In this document: in pieces, positions 8,228 through 17,058 of the stretch | How the letters are laid out: the number at the start of each line of letters is the position of its first letter | How positions within the stretch are numbered: position 1 is the stretch's first letter | Source: Pseudomonadota bacterium | Lineage (GTDB): Bacteria > Pseudomonadota > Gammaproteobacteria > Burkholderiales > Rhodocyclaceae | DNA length: 33,032 nt | Assembly (NCBI GenBank): GCA_021782315.1 | Contig: JAJXVG010000014.1 | Location: 1 to 33,032, forward strand | Reading direction: 5' to 3' | The notes under the pieces: generated by a model | What the model saw: the letters and a program-made list of their open reading frames with translations, nothing else | Database searches by the model: none | Told to the model about the DNA's origin: nothing | Translations under genes and position numbers: made by a program

Positions 8228-8256
8228 TTGTCCGATCCCCGGGCCTCCGCTATGCT
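8228..8256 (+). promoter_or_regulatory. Likely sigma70 promoter of the DUF302 gene
   Basis: TTGTCC (8228-8233) and TATGCT (8251-8256) are separated by exactly 17 bp. Transcription would begin near 8263, leaving a leader of about 20 bases before the ATG at 8284. Confidence 0.5.
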
Positions 8257-8283
8257 CCCGCCTTTGCCGAACGCGGAAACGCC

Positions 8284-8667
8284 ATGTTCTACATCGTGGA
8301 AAGCAGCAAGTCATTTTACGAAGCCTGCCTCGACCTGACGCCCATAGTCCAGCGCCTCGGCTTTGTCGTCCTGGCCTCCCACGATATCGGCGACATGCTG
8401 CTGGCCAGGGATATCGACCTCGACGACGACTGCCGGGTCTTCGAAATCTGCAACTACCGCCTCGTCGAAAAACTGCTCACCATCGACATGCGCCACAGCC
8501 TCGGACTCCCCTGGCGGATCTCGGTCTTTACCGAAAACGGCACTACCCGGATCGGCGTCGAGCGCCCCGACCCCTTGGCGGCAACCGCGGCCGACCCAGC
8601 CGAACTGGCGCGTCAACTCGCCGAGATCGACGACAAGCTGACGATGATCGTGGACGAAGCCCGCTAA
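8284..8667 (+). CDS. DUF302 family protein
   Basis: This 127-residue protein shows the DUF302 (TT1751-like) pattern: a short N-terminal strand (MFYIVESSKSFYEA), DDDCRVFEICNYRLVEKLL, then GLPWRISVFTENG, and a charged C-terminal helix. Family members are small dimeric proteins of unsettled function, some linked to sulfur or heme/metal metabolism. The frame is open upstream to 8095, but that part covers the promoter and inverted repeat. The ATG at 8284 starts the domain directly, with a weak GCGGAAA upstream. It stands alone, divergent from the deaminase. Confidence 0.85.
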   Translation: MFYIVESSKSFYEACLDLTPIVQRLGFVVLASHDIGDMLLARDIDLDDDCRVFEICNYRLVEKLLTIDMRHSLGLPWRISVFTENGTTRIGVERPDPLAATAADPAELARQLAEIDDKLTMIVDEAR

Positions 8668-8676
8668 ACCTTCCCG

Positions 8677-8901
8677 TCAAATCTTGATGATGGTGTCACT
8701 GTAAAGCGCCACCAGTGCATCATGGGTCATCAGGCGCATTACTTCCATAAGCGCTTGCGCGACAAGAATACGGTCGAACGGATCGTTACGGTGTGCGGGC
8801 AAATCTTCAACTGCAAGTGCGTGCTTCACCTCGACGGGCAGCCGTCGATACCCGGATTCCGAAAAATTGCGCCGCACAAGAGCAGCCAGTCGAGGAATCC
8901 G
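8677..8901 (-). pseudogene. Remnant of a VapC-type PIN-domain toxin (C-terminal half)
   Basis: The last 74 codons before the TGA at 8677 match the C-terminal half of VapC ribonuclease toxins: SGYRRLPVEVKHALAVEDLP, HRNDPFDRILVAQA, LMTHDALVALYSDTI. These hold the later acidic residues of the PIN active site (Asp in NDPFDR and in THDA). The N-terminal half with the first catalytic Asp is absent: upstream codons in this frame lose all similarity, other frames show only short open pieces, and no vapB antitoxin is seen. The fragment is therefore taken as inactive. It is convergent with the DUF302 gene, whose stop is 9 bp away. Confidence 0.75.
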
Positions 8902-9118
8902 GAGAGGAGTCATCCGACTGGCTGTTATTGCCCAATTGGAGCCAGATTGGCCAAGTGCGCAAATCGACCGTTGCGGCCGTTCACTTGCCTGACGATGTCG
9001 GTCAGCACCAAGCGATATGCATGCAGCGCGACGGTAAGTTATGCAGCATCGTTTCAGATGAGACAAGATGCTCTCAAGATGAAGCCACATGAATATTTTC
9101 CAAGCCCAATATCTCGGA

Positions 9119-9712
9119 TCAACGCTGTCCCATGCGCGTTGTTCCGAACAGGGACTTATGTGTCGCAGGTTGGGGGCGCCAGTATTGGTGCGGCGCAATG
9201 ACCTGAGCACCGAGTTTTGCAGCAGCATGCCATGGCCAACGGGGGTTGTAGAGCATGGCCCTGGCAAATGCGACTGCATCAGCTTTTCCGTCCGAGATAA
9301 TTGCTTCTGCCTGTTCCGGATCAGTGATCAGGCCAACGCCGAAAACGGGCATCCGGACATGGCGATGGACTTCAGAAGCTAGCGGCATCTGGTAGCCGGG
9401 GCCAAGCGGAATCTGCTGTAGCGGCGACAGGCCGCCGCTTGAAACATGGGCGAAGGAGCAGCCGAGGTTTTCCTGCGCCTTACAGAAGGTGATGCTCTGA
9501 TCGATATCCCAGCCACCTTCGATCCAGTCCGTGGCGGATAGGCGAACGCCCACCGGGATATTGGCCGGCACCACTTCGCGAACAGCCTGGAAAATTTCGA
9601 GCGGAAAGCGCATGCGGTTTTCGAGGGAGCCACCGTAGCGATCGGTCCGCTGGTTCGACAAGGGCGGCAGAAATTGGTGCAGCAAGTAGCCGTGGGCAGC
9701 ATGCAGTTCGAT
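9119..9712 (-). pseudogene. Truncated Old Yellow Enzyme (YqjM/XenA-like flavin oxidoreductase), N-terminus missing
   Basis: About 197 codons match the C-terminal part of OYE-family NAD(P)H:flavin oxidoreductases. The match begins abruptly at [20 protein letters not shown], followed by [30 protein letters not shown], and the FMN-phosphate site [14 protein letters not shown] / [14 protein letters not shown]. Family proteins are about 350-370 residues, so the first ~170 residues of the TIM barrel, including the start of the FMN site, are gone. The frame continues about 20 unrelated codons upstream (to a TTG at 9772), which marks the breakpoint near 9712. A truncated barrel is unlikely to fold. 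It shares orientation with the vapC remnant. Confidence 0.8.
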
Positions 9713-10152
9713 GAGGCTGTGCGCAGATGGAGAAGTCTGCGTGACCGAAGAAATGCTAGCAATTCGCTTCAAGGAGTGACTTTTACTACCGGGGACGATG
9801 CACGTCTCCTTGATGTAGGAAACGCCCCCCTTGTCGAGCTAACGAAAGTTGGCTTTGGGGCGCCAGCACCTGGTAGCGAAAGGCTGCTTCCGGGGAGCGG
9901 AATTTCACTGGCCGCTTTCCGGCAATGAATTCGAGGAGAGGACTGTCGCAGGCCGACCCTTCGCGGACTTAGGGACAGCTCCGTAGCGGCCCGTTGGCGG
10001 TACCATCAAGAACACTCACAGGTCGTTGGCAGCTGAATCGTGCTCAACGTTGGAGTTTCAAGCCATGATCCGATCATGCGCATATGGGAATTTTGCAGCG
10101 TCATATTGCACGGCGGAATATATTCACATTAGCTAACGTTACACACCAATGT
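9713..10152. other. Gene-free stretch beside truncated genes
   Basis: No complete gene is visible. On the minus strand two short open frames (about 9790-9970 and 9712-9840) overlap out of register and look like pieces of a broken gene; I recognise neither. A 15-bp palindrome, CATGATC-C-GATCATG, lies at 10064-10078 beyond the end of the histidine kinase gene. It has no T-run, so it is not an obvious terminator. Confidence 0.4.
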
Positions 10153-13100
10153 TCAGCTTGTTTTTAGCCACTTCAGCAAAGTCAAGAACAGAATTTCCGG
10201 ATCAAACGGCTTGCATATGAAGTCGTTCATGCCGGCGGACAGACATAGTTCACGATTTTCATTGAAGGCGTTTGCCGTTAGAGCAAGAATCGGGGTGACG
10301 CTAAAGGAAGGTAGCTGCCGTATAGCCCTCGTCGCCTCAATTCCGTCCATCACTGGCATTCGCATATCCATCAGCACCAGCGCGTAATCGTTTGCTTCAC
10401 ACGCCTTAATCGCCTCGGCACCATTCCCGGCCACCTCAACGACCAGTCCAACGCATTCCAGTATCGTCCTTGCCAACTCCTGGTTGATTGGCTCATCCTC
10501 GACGACCAGAATGCGACTGCCATGGAAATCACGGGTGATCGCCTGTTCGGCAGATTCTGTCTTTACAGTTTCAGGGTCGTATGTTTCAGCAGCCTTGCCC
10601 AGTCGGGCTGTTAACCAAAATGTGCTGCCCTTGCCAGCTTCGCTTTCCACCCCGACTTCGCCACCCATCATCAGTGCAATTCGTCGAGTGATCGTCAATC
10701 CCAAACCTGTGCCGCCATATTCACGGGTCGTAGTCTTGTCGGCTTGTTCGAATGCTTCAAAGATATGTCCCATCTGTGCCGGTGTTAGTCCTATACCAGT
10801 GTCTCGAACCTCGAAACGCAGCAAGTAGCCGGCTTCCGTCTCTTCGGATATACGGCAAACCAACGTGATGCGGCCCTCGTCGGTAAACTTCACCGCATTG
10901 CCAAGGTAATTAATCAGACATTGGCCTAAGCGCATGCGGTCACCGTGCAGGAATTGCGGCGCGCCCTCGAGGTCGAGAATAAAATGCAACCCCTTGGCTC
11001 TGATCTTCTCATCGATGATGGCAACAACGCCCCCGATCAAGTCGGCCAGCTTGAAATCATCTTCATTGAGTTTGAGCTTGCCTGCCTCAATCTTGGAGAT
11101 ATCCAAAATATCGTTGATGATTGAAAGCAGATGCTTGCCTGAGGATTCGACCTTATCCAGATATTCGGTTTGTTGCTGGTTCAGTTTCGTGCGGCGTAGC
11201 AAGCTGGCCATGCCAAGCACGCCGGTCATCGGTGTGCGTATTTCATGGCTCATGTTGGAGAGGAAGGTGCTCTTGGCTAGGTTGGCAACTTCAGCTTGCT
11301 GCTTCGCCTCCGCAAGATCGATCGTGCGTTCTTCGACTAGCTGCTCTAAATGGTGGCGATGCCGATTCAATTCTTCACTTTGCCGCTTCCGCTCGGTAAT
11401 GTCGTCCTGCACTGCCACATACTCAGAAACCGTCCCGTCGGGCTGGCGCAGAGGCGTAATGATTGCCCACTGGACATATTCGCTGCCGTCCTTGCGCCTG
11501 TTGTACATCTCGCCTTGCCACGTTCCTCCTTGGGAAACGGTCGCCCAAAGAGACTCGTAGGTCGCCGCCGGCGTCTTTCCCGACTGAAGAAACTTCGGAT
11601 TCTTACCCAGGATTTCATCACGGGTGTAACCGGTTGTCCTGATGAAGGACTCGTTGACGTATTTGATACGTGCGTCAAGGTCGGTGATCAGAATGCTTTC
11701 CGGGCTTTGTTCAACTGCTTGAGAAAGTTCGCGCAGTCGCTCTTCCGATTGCTTCCGCGTTGAAATATCACGAATGGCCATCGTGCTAAGGACCTGACCG
11801 TCCTCAGCCAGGAAGATTTGCGACGATACCTCGGCAGGGAAGCGAGTCCCGTCCACGCGTACCAACGATAATTCAGTACGTGTGCGCCCGGTGCTTTGCC
11901 GCTCCTCCAATGCTTGAGCGAGATGAGGATCCGTCGAATCCACGACTCCTGCGCGGCCGAGTCTCCGCAAATCGTCTTCCGTCCCCCCGAAAATTCGTTG
12001 CGCCTCCGGATTCGCCGCAAGAATGCCGCCGTCGGGGGTCGTCAGCAAGATGGCATCCATATTGTTATCGAACAGCGAACGGTAACGCGCCTCGCTAACA
12101 GCTAAATCTTCCTGCATCTGCTTGCGATCAGTGACGTCTTCGCCGGCACTCAATGTTCCTGTAGTCTTTCCGTCGGAATCGACGGTATAGGCATTACGCC
12201 ACGCGATCAGGCGCAACTCGCCATTTCGGCATCGCACTTGATTTTTGAAATACGTAGCAGACGGCAGGTCACCATCCATGATTTTCTGGAAGACGGGAAA
12301 GACAGTTGCCATACCAGCGGGTTGAGGCAAACACGTCTCAAACCAGTTTTTCCCCAGTAATTCATCTTCTGCGTACCCAAGTAGCTGGCAACCAGCCCGA
12401 TTAAGGCGCTGAATACATCCAGCGCGATCAAGTACGACCACAATCGCCTGAACCGTATCCAAATACATTGCATTCTGTTCTGCGAGTTCGCTTCTGCTGC
12501 TTACCAATTTTGCATACAGCCCATTCGTACGGATTAACAATCCTAATAACACTATGTTCGATGCCAATAGCCCGGAGAAGCGTCCCACATAGAACCCTAC
12601 ATCGAAGCGTCCCGCGTTGAGCAGCGCCGCGAGCGCAACGTCGAACAGCCAGGCGCCCATGGCGACGCATAACCAGAGATCGAGGACCGAGCGGGCTCGG
12701 TGGCGCCAAGCCAACCCAAGTGCAAGAAGGATCATCCCCCATACTGAGCCCACCACGTAAACCATAATCGTGGCGTAGTTATTGCCGACCATGATGGCCG
12801 GCAATAACGCTGCCCCATCAGTTGCCAAGATGACTAGACCGATGGTCGTACTCAAAACGATCAGGGCGGTAGTGACTATCTGCCGCAGCGAGGGGCGGCG
12901 CATCATGGCCCCATCAACTTGGTAATAGCCTATGACGGCGAGTGCGAATCCGCCGTGCCAGAACATATAGAGCCATGCCGTGCTCTGAGGCCCGGCGCCG
13001 AGCAGCCCTCCCGGCGTGAAGAGGCCCGGAAAGGTGGCCATATGAAAGGCGGCAATTGTGCCGGCAAAAAGATAGCCCCCCGCCAATATCATCAATGAGC

Positions 13101-13344
13101 GTGAACGCAGCACGGCTGCATTACTGAATAGCAGAACCGCTGTAACAATATCGCTGACGATTAGAATCGATTGATAGACCGCCATAAATACCGGGAGCGG
13201 TGTCAATTGGACTTTGGCGAAAGGTATCGCGGTTAGGCAGATCGCGGCGGTCACCACGATCAAGAAAAAGGCGAATCGTCGCTCAATTGCTGTCGGTGGC
13301 GAGGACGACAGAAAAAAATGACTCGCAGAATCGTGTCCGCTCAT
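10153..13344 (-). CDS. Hybrid sensor histidine kinase: MASE4 membrane sensor, three PAS, HisKA, HATPase, receiver
   Basis: The 1063-residue protein begins with seven or eight hydrophobic segments (about residues 20-270) with the MASE4-like text FPGLFTPGGLLGAGPQSTAW. Three PAS/PAC domains follow (about 285-400, 410-530, 535-665), then a coiled linker, HisKA with phosphoacceptor H700 (SNMSHEIRTPM), an ATPase domain with GIGLTPAQMGHIFEAF and GGTGLGLTI, and a receiver with D993 (LMDMRMP). It should autophosphorylate and pass phosphate to its own receiver; no HPt protein or response regulator is encoded nearby, so the output is unknown. The signal may be membrane- or redox-linked through MASE4/PAS, which is inference. 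An ATG at 13344 is chosen over a TTG two codons upstream. Codon use is less GC-rich than in flanking genes. Confidence 0.93.
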   Translation of the reverse strand: MSGHDSASHFFLSSSPPTAIERRFAFFLIVVTAAICLTAIPFAKVQLTPLPVFMAVYQSILIVSDIVTAVLLFSNAAVLRSRSLMILAGGYLFAGTIAAFHMATFPGLFTPGGLLGAGPQSTAWLYMFWHGGFALAVIGYYQVDGAMMRRPSLRQIVTTALIVLSTTIGLVILATDGAALLPAIMVGNNYATIMVYVVGSVWGMILLALGLAWRHRARSVLDLWLCVAMGAWLFDVALAALLNAGRFDVGFYVGRFSGLLASNIVLLGLLIRTNGLYAKLVSSRSELAEQNAMYLDTVQAIVVVLDRAGCIQRLNRAGCQLLGYAEDELLGKNWFETCLPQPAGMATVFPVFQKIMDGDLPSATYFKNQVRCRNGELRLIAWRNAYTVDSDGKTTGTLSAGEDVTDRKQMQEDLAVSEARYRSLFDNNMDAILLTTPDGGILAANPEAQRIFGGTEDDLRRLGRAGVVDSTDPHLAQALEERQSTGRTRTELSLVRVDGTRFPAEVSSQIFLAEDGQVLSTMAIRDISTRKQSEERLRELSQAVEQSPESILITDLDARIKYVNESFIRTTGYTRDEILGKNPKFLQSGKTPAATYESLWATVSQGGTWQGEMYNRRKDGSEYVQWAIITPLRQPDGTVSEYVAVQDDITERKRQSEELNRHRHHLEQLVEERTIDLAEAKQQAEVANLAKSTFLSNMSHEIRTPMTGVLGMASLLRRTKLNQQQTEYLDKVESSGKHLLSIINDILDISKIEAGKLKLNEDDFKLADLIGGVVAIIDEKIRAKGLHFILDLEGAPQFLHGDRMRLGQCLINYLGNAVKFTDEGRITLVCRISEETEAGYLLRFEVRDTGIGLTPAQMGHIFEAFEQADKTTTREYGGTGLGLTITRRIALMMGGEVGVESEAGKGSTFWLTARLGKAAETYDPETVKTESAEQAITRDFHGSRILVVEDEPINQELARTILECVGLVVEVAGNGAEAIKACEANDYALVLMDMRMPVMDGIEATRAIRQLPSFSVTPILALTANAFNENRELCLSAGMNDFICKPFDPEILFLTLLKWLKTS

Positions 13345-13737
13345 TCCCAATCTCTTCTCGCCTACAAAAGTTTCCCTATGTTACCAGACGAAAAATATTG
13401 AATCCGCCTTTCCATGGTTCCCAGAGCGAAGTCACCCTGATGGCTCTGCGCGAAGTGTTCTTCCCGGAGGCATATCAGACATTCGGGCACCTTAACTGAG
13501 GTCGCAACTATCAAAATTCGATGTCGACCTCGACAGGCAGGTTGTGGCCAGTAGGTTGAGGTCGCCAATGGCCGGTTCGGAGCATTCCAGTTCCAAAACC
13601 CTGGGTTTGGCTGAGCGGCCGCTATCGGGAGACCGCGATGGTTCTTTTGGGCATATTCTGTTGAAAAACCCGTTTTCTGACGAAAAGGGGGCTTGGTCTA
13701 AAGAGATCGACCAGTCACTGCCTTAGCTGTATGAATC
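13345..13737. other. Gene-free stretch between histidine kinase and hox operon
   Basis: About 390 bp with no convincing gene. Small open frames exist on both strands but lack ribosome binding sites and family likeness. The octamer GAGGTCGC occurs twice (near 13498 and 13558) in the same orientation. The composition is mixed, and the stretch looks like decayed or intergenic DNA bordering the inserted segment. No insertion-sequence ends could be defined. Confidence 0.4.
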
Positions 13738-14250
13738 TTAAGTCAGACAAAAAGCGGGTTGTCGTCGCGCCATCCCCTGCCAGTCGGCCAGGGTCGACTG
13801 ACGACAGAGCCGGGTCAATAAAGCGAAGGCTGCCTGCAGGTTGCTCTCGGCAGGCCGGCTGAGAGCTTCGCCCAGTTCGAAGCTTTCGCCGCGAACGCAG
13901 AGAACGAAGGCCGGCGGGATGGCGGCGGCTTCGGTTTGCCGGTAAACCTGCAACACCGCTTCGGGCGGCAGGGCGTGCGTGGTGTGGGCGATGCCTTCTG
14001 CCGGGACAATGGGCCGAAACACATAGGGGGCCGGGGTGCCGGCGCCGGCGTCGATGAAGAGGGCCAGTTGCCGGCCCGACAGATCGAGGGCGTGTTCGAT
14101 CTGCAACTGGAAATCCTCGATCAGGGCGAAGCGGTCGGCCAGCTTTTCGTCGCGTAACCAGGCATCGAGCCGGGCGCAGAGCTCAGGCCCGATGGCGTCG
14201 TCGCCGCGGCTGGGGTTGCCGACCGCGAAGATGACGACGGGTGCGCTCAC
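13738..14250 (-). CDS. hoxW: Hydrogenase maturation endopeptidase HoxW
   Basis: The 170-residue protein opens with the hydrogenase-protease signature VGNPSRGDDAIGP; the Asp residues here and in LFIDAGAG are the usual nickel-contact positions in HycI/HybD-type proteases. The enzyme removes the C-terminal peptide from the nickel-loaded large subunit (HoxH) so the active site can close. The gene is last in hoxFUYHW. Its GTG start overlaps the hoxH stop as GTGA (14247-14250), implying translational coupling. The segment TTHALPPEAVLQVYRQTE and the following region fit HoxW rather than HypD or HycI. Length is as expected. Confidence 0.9.
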   Translation of the reverse strand: MSAPVVIFAVGNPSRGDDAIGPELCARLDAWLRDEKLADRFALIEDFQLQIEHALDLSGRQLALFIDAGAGTPAPYVFRPIVPAEGIAHTTHALPPEAVLQVYRQTEAAAIPPAFVLCVRGESFELGEALSRPAESNLQAAFALLTRLCRQSTLADWQGMARRQPAFCLT

Positions 14251-15710
14251 GAGCGGCTCAAGGCATGGACGAGCCGCCCTTCGGCATCGACCAGTTCGAC
14301 CGCCAGCGGCATCTTACCAAGCGCATGGGTGGCGCAGGACAGGCAGGGGTCGAAAGCGCGAATGGCGACTTCGATATGGTTAAGCAGGCCTTCAGTCACT
14401 TCGCGGCCGTGCAGATAGCGACGGGCGACGTGGCGGATGGCCTCGTTCATGGCCTGATTGTTGTTGGTCGTCGACACGATCAGGTTGGCCATGGTGACGA
14501 GGTCGTTCTCATCGACGCGGTAGTGATGGAAGAGCGTGCCGCGCGGCGCCTCGATGACGCCGACGCCTTCCATCCGGCGTTCGCCCTCGACCATCAGGTC
14601 GTCGCCGAGCAGATCGTCGTCGTGCAGCAGTTCCTTGATCACTTCGGCTGCATGGAGCATTTCGATCATCCGCGTCCAGTGATAGGCGAGCGGGGCATGC
14701 AGGGGGGAACCGCCGGCGTAGTCGACGAATTCCCGGCGTTCGTGTTCGGCGAAGGGGGTGGATATCTGGTCGCAGTTCTGGACCCGGGCCAGCGGGCCGA
14801 CCTTGTACCAGCCGTTTTCCTTGCCCAGCGACTTGAAGAAGGGGAATTTCATGTAGCTCCACGGCCGCACCTCTTCTTCGATGTAGCGGTCGTATTGCTG
14901 GTAGTCGACGCCGTCGAAAATGAGCTTGCCGTTGTCGTCGCGGGCGCGCAGGGTGCCGTGATAGAAATCGAGATCGCCGCCGTGGCCGACCAGGGACATG
15001 AAATTGGAACGGAAGATGCCGAAGCTGTTGTAGAGGCCGGGGTCCTGGGTGTGCACCTTCTGGATCAGATGGACGGCGTCGCGCGACCATTGGACGACAT
15101 GGTAAACGTCCTTGAGCAGTTCGTCGCGCTCGGCGACGGTGAGCGACTTGTTCATGCCGCCCGGCACGGCGCCGGTGCCGTGCACCCGCTTGCCAGCCGT
15201 GACGCGAATCACTTCCTGGCCGAATTTGCGAAGCAGGACGCCGCGCTTGGCGGTTTCGGGGTGGGCCATGGCGACGCCGACGATATTGCGCCGGGTGACG
15301 TCGCTGTCGAAGCCGAAGAGCAGATCGGGCGAACAGAGGTGGAAGAAATGCAGGGCGTGCGATTGCAGCATCTGGCCGTAATGCATCAGGCGGCGCAGCT
15401 TTTCGGCCGCCGGCGTGAGTTTCCTGGCGCCGACGATGAGGTCGAGGGCCTTGGCGGCGGCCAGGTGGTGCGACACCGGGCAGATACCGCAGAGACGCTG
15501 AACCATGACCGGCACTTCCCAGTAGGGCCGGCCCTGGATGAATTTCTCGAAGCCGCGGAACTCGACGATGTGCAGACGCACCTGATGCACCTTGTTCTGC
15601 TCGTCGAGCAGTATCGTCACCTTGCCGTGACCCTCGACGCGGGATACCGGGTCGATGGCGACGCGGCGCAGGCTTTCGGGGTGGGCGGCGGTTTCCAGTT
15701 GATAGCTCAT
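14247..15710 (-). CDS. hoxH: NAD-linked [NiFe] hydrogenase large subunit HoxH
   Basis: The 487-residue subunit carries both Ni-Fe ligand motifs: RLCGICPVSHH (C74, C77) near the N-terminus and DPCLSCATH (C456, C459, H462) at the C-terminus, plus SRVEGHGK. After H462 there are 25 residues (ALGKMPLAVELVDAEG...), the peptide that HoxW would remove. The active site splits or forms H2 and is joined electrically to HoxY. The length matches the Ralstonia HoxH (about 488). The ATG at 15710 has CGGAGA 6 bases upstream; a TTG at 15725 is an alternative. About 90 bp separate it from hoxY, the only real gap in the operon. Confidence 0.96.
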   Translation of the reverse strand: MSYQLETAAHPESLRRVAIDPVSRVEGHGKVTILLDEQNKVHQVRLHIVEFRGFEKFIQGRPYWEVPVMVQRLCGICPVSHHLAAAKALDLIVGARKLTPAAEKLRRLMHYGQMLQSHALHFFHLCSPDLLFGFDSDVTRRNIVGVAMAHPETAKRGVLLRKFGQEVIRVTAGKRVHGTGAVPGGMNKSLTVAERDELLKDVYHVVQWSRDAVHLIQKVHTQDPGLYNSFGIFRSNFMSLVGHGGDLDFYHGTLRARDDNGKLIFDGVDYQQYDRYIEEEVRPWSYMKFPFFKSLGKENGWYKVGPLARVQNCDQISTPFAEHERREFVDYAGGSPLHAPLAYHWTRMIEMLHAAEVIKELLHDDDLLGDDLMVEGERRMEGVGVIEAPRGTLFHHYRVDENDLVTMANLIVSTTNNNQAMNEAIRHVARRYLHGREVTEGLLNHIEVAIRAFDPCLSCATHALGKMPLAVELVDAEGRLVHALSRS

Positions 15711-15800
15711 TCGAATCTCCGACAATTCATGACGTTTCCGGCCGCGTGCGCCAGGCCCGGCCGAAGACCGTATGCCCCGCAGGTGCGGCGAGACATGGCT

Positions 15801-16349
15801 TCAATCGTAGTGCATCAGGCCGTGGCCCAGTTCGGGCTCGCGGCCGGCGATCAGATCGGTCAGCACCTTCCAGATGGCGTCGCCGGAGGGTGGGCAACCG
15901 GGGATGAAGTAGTCGATCTTGACCACCTCGTGGATGGGGTGCACCTGGTTGAGCGGCAGGGGCAGTTCCGGGTCGTTGGGAATCATGCCGTTGGCCAGCC
16001 CCGGACTGGTGTGATAGACCTCTTCGAGGATGGTGGTCAGCGGCAGGTGGTTGCGCTGGGCCGGCAGGCCGCCGTTGATGGCGCAGGCGCCGATGGCGAT
16101 CAGGGTCTTGCAGTTCTTGCGGAATTCGCGCAGGACATGGACGTTCTCGGCGTTGCACAGGCCACCCTCGATGATGCCGATGTCGCAATCCTCGCTGCAA
16201 TGCTTGATGTCGGTCAGCGGCGAACGGTCGAACTCGATGTGTTCAAGCAGGGTGAACAGGCGTTCGTCGATGTCGAGAAAGGACATGTGGCAGCCGAAGC
16301 AGCCGGCCAGCGACGTGGTGGCGACCTTCAGTTTCCGGGTGGCGGACAT
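15801..16349 (-). CDS. hoxY: NAD-linked [NiFe] hydrogenase small subunit HoxY
   Basis: This 182-residue subunit has the four ligands of the proximal [4Fe-4S] cluster: C17 and C20 (SLAGCFGCHMS), C89 (IAIGACAINGG) and C152 (YFIPGCPPSGD). It lacks the long C-terminal domain and signal peptide of membrane-bound small subunits, so the enzyme is cytoplasmic. HoxY passes electrons between HoxH and the diaphorase HoxFU. The ATG at 16349 is 1 bp after the hoxU stop and has GGAGGG inside the end of hoxU; a longer frame to 16526 only overlaps hoxU and adds unrelated residues. Confidence 0.95.
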   Translation of the reverse strand: MSATRKLKVATTSLAGCFGCHMSFLDIDERLFTLLEHIEFDRSPLTDIKHCSEDCDIGIIEGGLCNAENVHVLREFRKNCKTLIAIGACAINGGLPAQRNHLPLTTILEEVYHTSPGLANGMIPNDPELPLPLNQVHPIHEVVKIDYFIPGCPPSGDAIWKVLTDLIAGREPELGHGLMHYD

Positions 16350-16350
16350 C

Positions 16351-17058
16351 TCAGCGGCCCTCCGTCGTTTCGGCGCCGGCCGATATCGGTGCCTTGTCGT
16401 AGCTGCGCTCGCCGATGGGCACGGCAAAACCCCGGCGCTTCCTGAGAATGACGCCGACCGGGCAGACCTGCGCCGCCTTGTCGGCCAGCGTGAAATCGGT
16501 GTCGGCCAGTTGGCCGGACTTGGCATTGACGATCAGGCGTGTGGCGATGCCGCGCCCGGACAGCCCGAAGACGTTCTTGCCGTCGACATCGCGGCTGGCC
16601 CGCACACACAACGAGCAGAGGATGCAGCGGTTGAAGTCGAGCAGCACTTCGGGGTGGGAGGCGTCGACCGCTCGATTCGGGAAGAAATGGTCGTAATGCG
16701 GCGACATCATGCCGAGATGGTAGGCCGTGGCCTGCAACTGGCAGTTGCCGCTCTTTTCGCAGGACGGGCAGAAGTGATTACCTTCGACAAAGAGCATCTG
16801 GGTCAGCGCTCGTCGTTCGCCGTTGATTTCCTCGGTGTCGCTTTCGACGTTCATGCCGGGCGCGGCGCGCATTGTGCAGGAGGCGGTCTGCCGGCCGTTG
16901 ACCTTGACGGTGCACAATTTGCACGAGCCGTGCGGCTTGAATTCCGGGTGGTAGCAGAGGTGCGGGATGAAGACCCCGGCCGCGCTGGCGGCCTGCATGA
17001 TGGTCTGGCCCTCCGCGAAGGGAATGGTCCTGCCGTCGAGGGTGAATGTGTGACTCAT
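16351..17058 (-). CDS. hoxU: NAD-linked hydrogenase diaphorase iron-sulfur subunit HoxU
   Basis: The 235-residue protein resembles the N-terminal part of complex I NuoG. It shows a [2Fe-2S] site (C35, C46, C49, C61), a His-Cys3 [4Fe-4S] site (H95 within NHFCPSCEKSGNC, with C97, C100, C106) and a further four-Cys set (C145, C148, C151, C199). These clusters wire the hydrogenase module HoxYH to the FMN in HoxF. Its ATG overlaps the hoxF stop as ATGA (17055-17058). Downstream, hoxY follows after a single base. The size agrees with known HoxU. Confidence 0.95.
   Translation of the reverse strand: MSHTFTLDGRTIPFAEGQTIMQAASAAGVFIPHLCYHPEFKPHGSCKLCTVKVNGRQTASCTMRAAPGMNVESDTEEINGERRALTQMLFVEGNHFCPSCEKSGNCQLQATAYHLGMMSPHYDHFFPNRAVDASHPEVLLDFNRCILCSLCVRASRDVDGKNVFGLSGRGIATRLIVNAKSGQLADTDFTLADKAAQVCPVGVILRKRRGFAVPIGERSYDKAPISAGAETTEGR

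Noticed and set aside
8677-9279. A full-length 200-residue gene ending in the PIN segment
   Set aside because: Only the last 74 codons resemble VapC; the rest has no similarity, so it is called a remnant.
13345-13737. An insertion sequence or CRISPR remnant
   Set aside because: No transposase fragment, terminal repeats, target duplication or regular repeat-spacer pattern could be found; only a repeated octamer.
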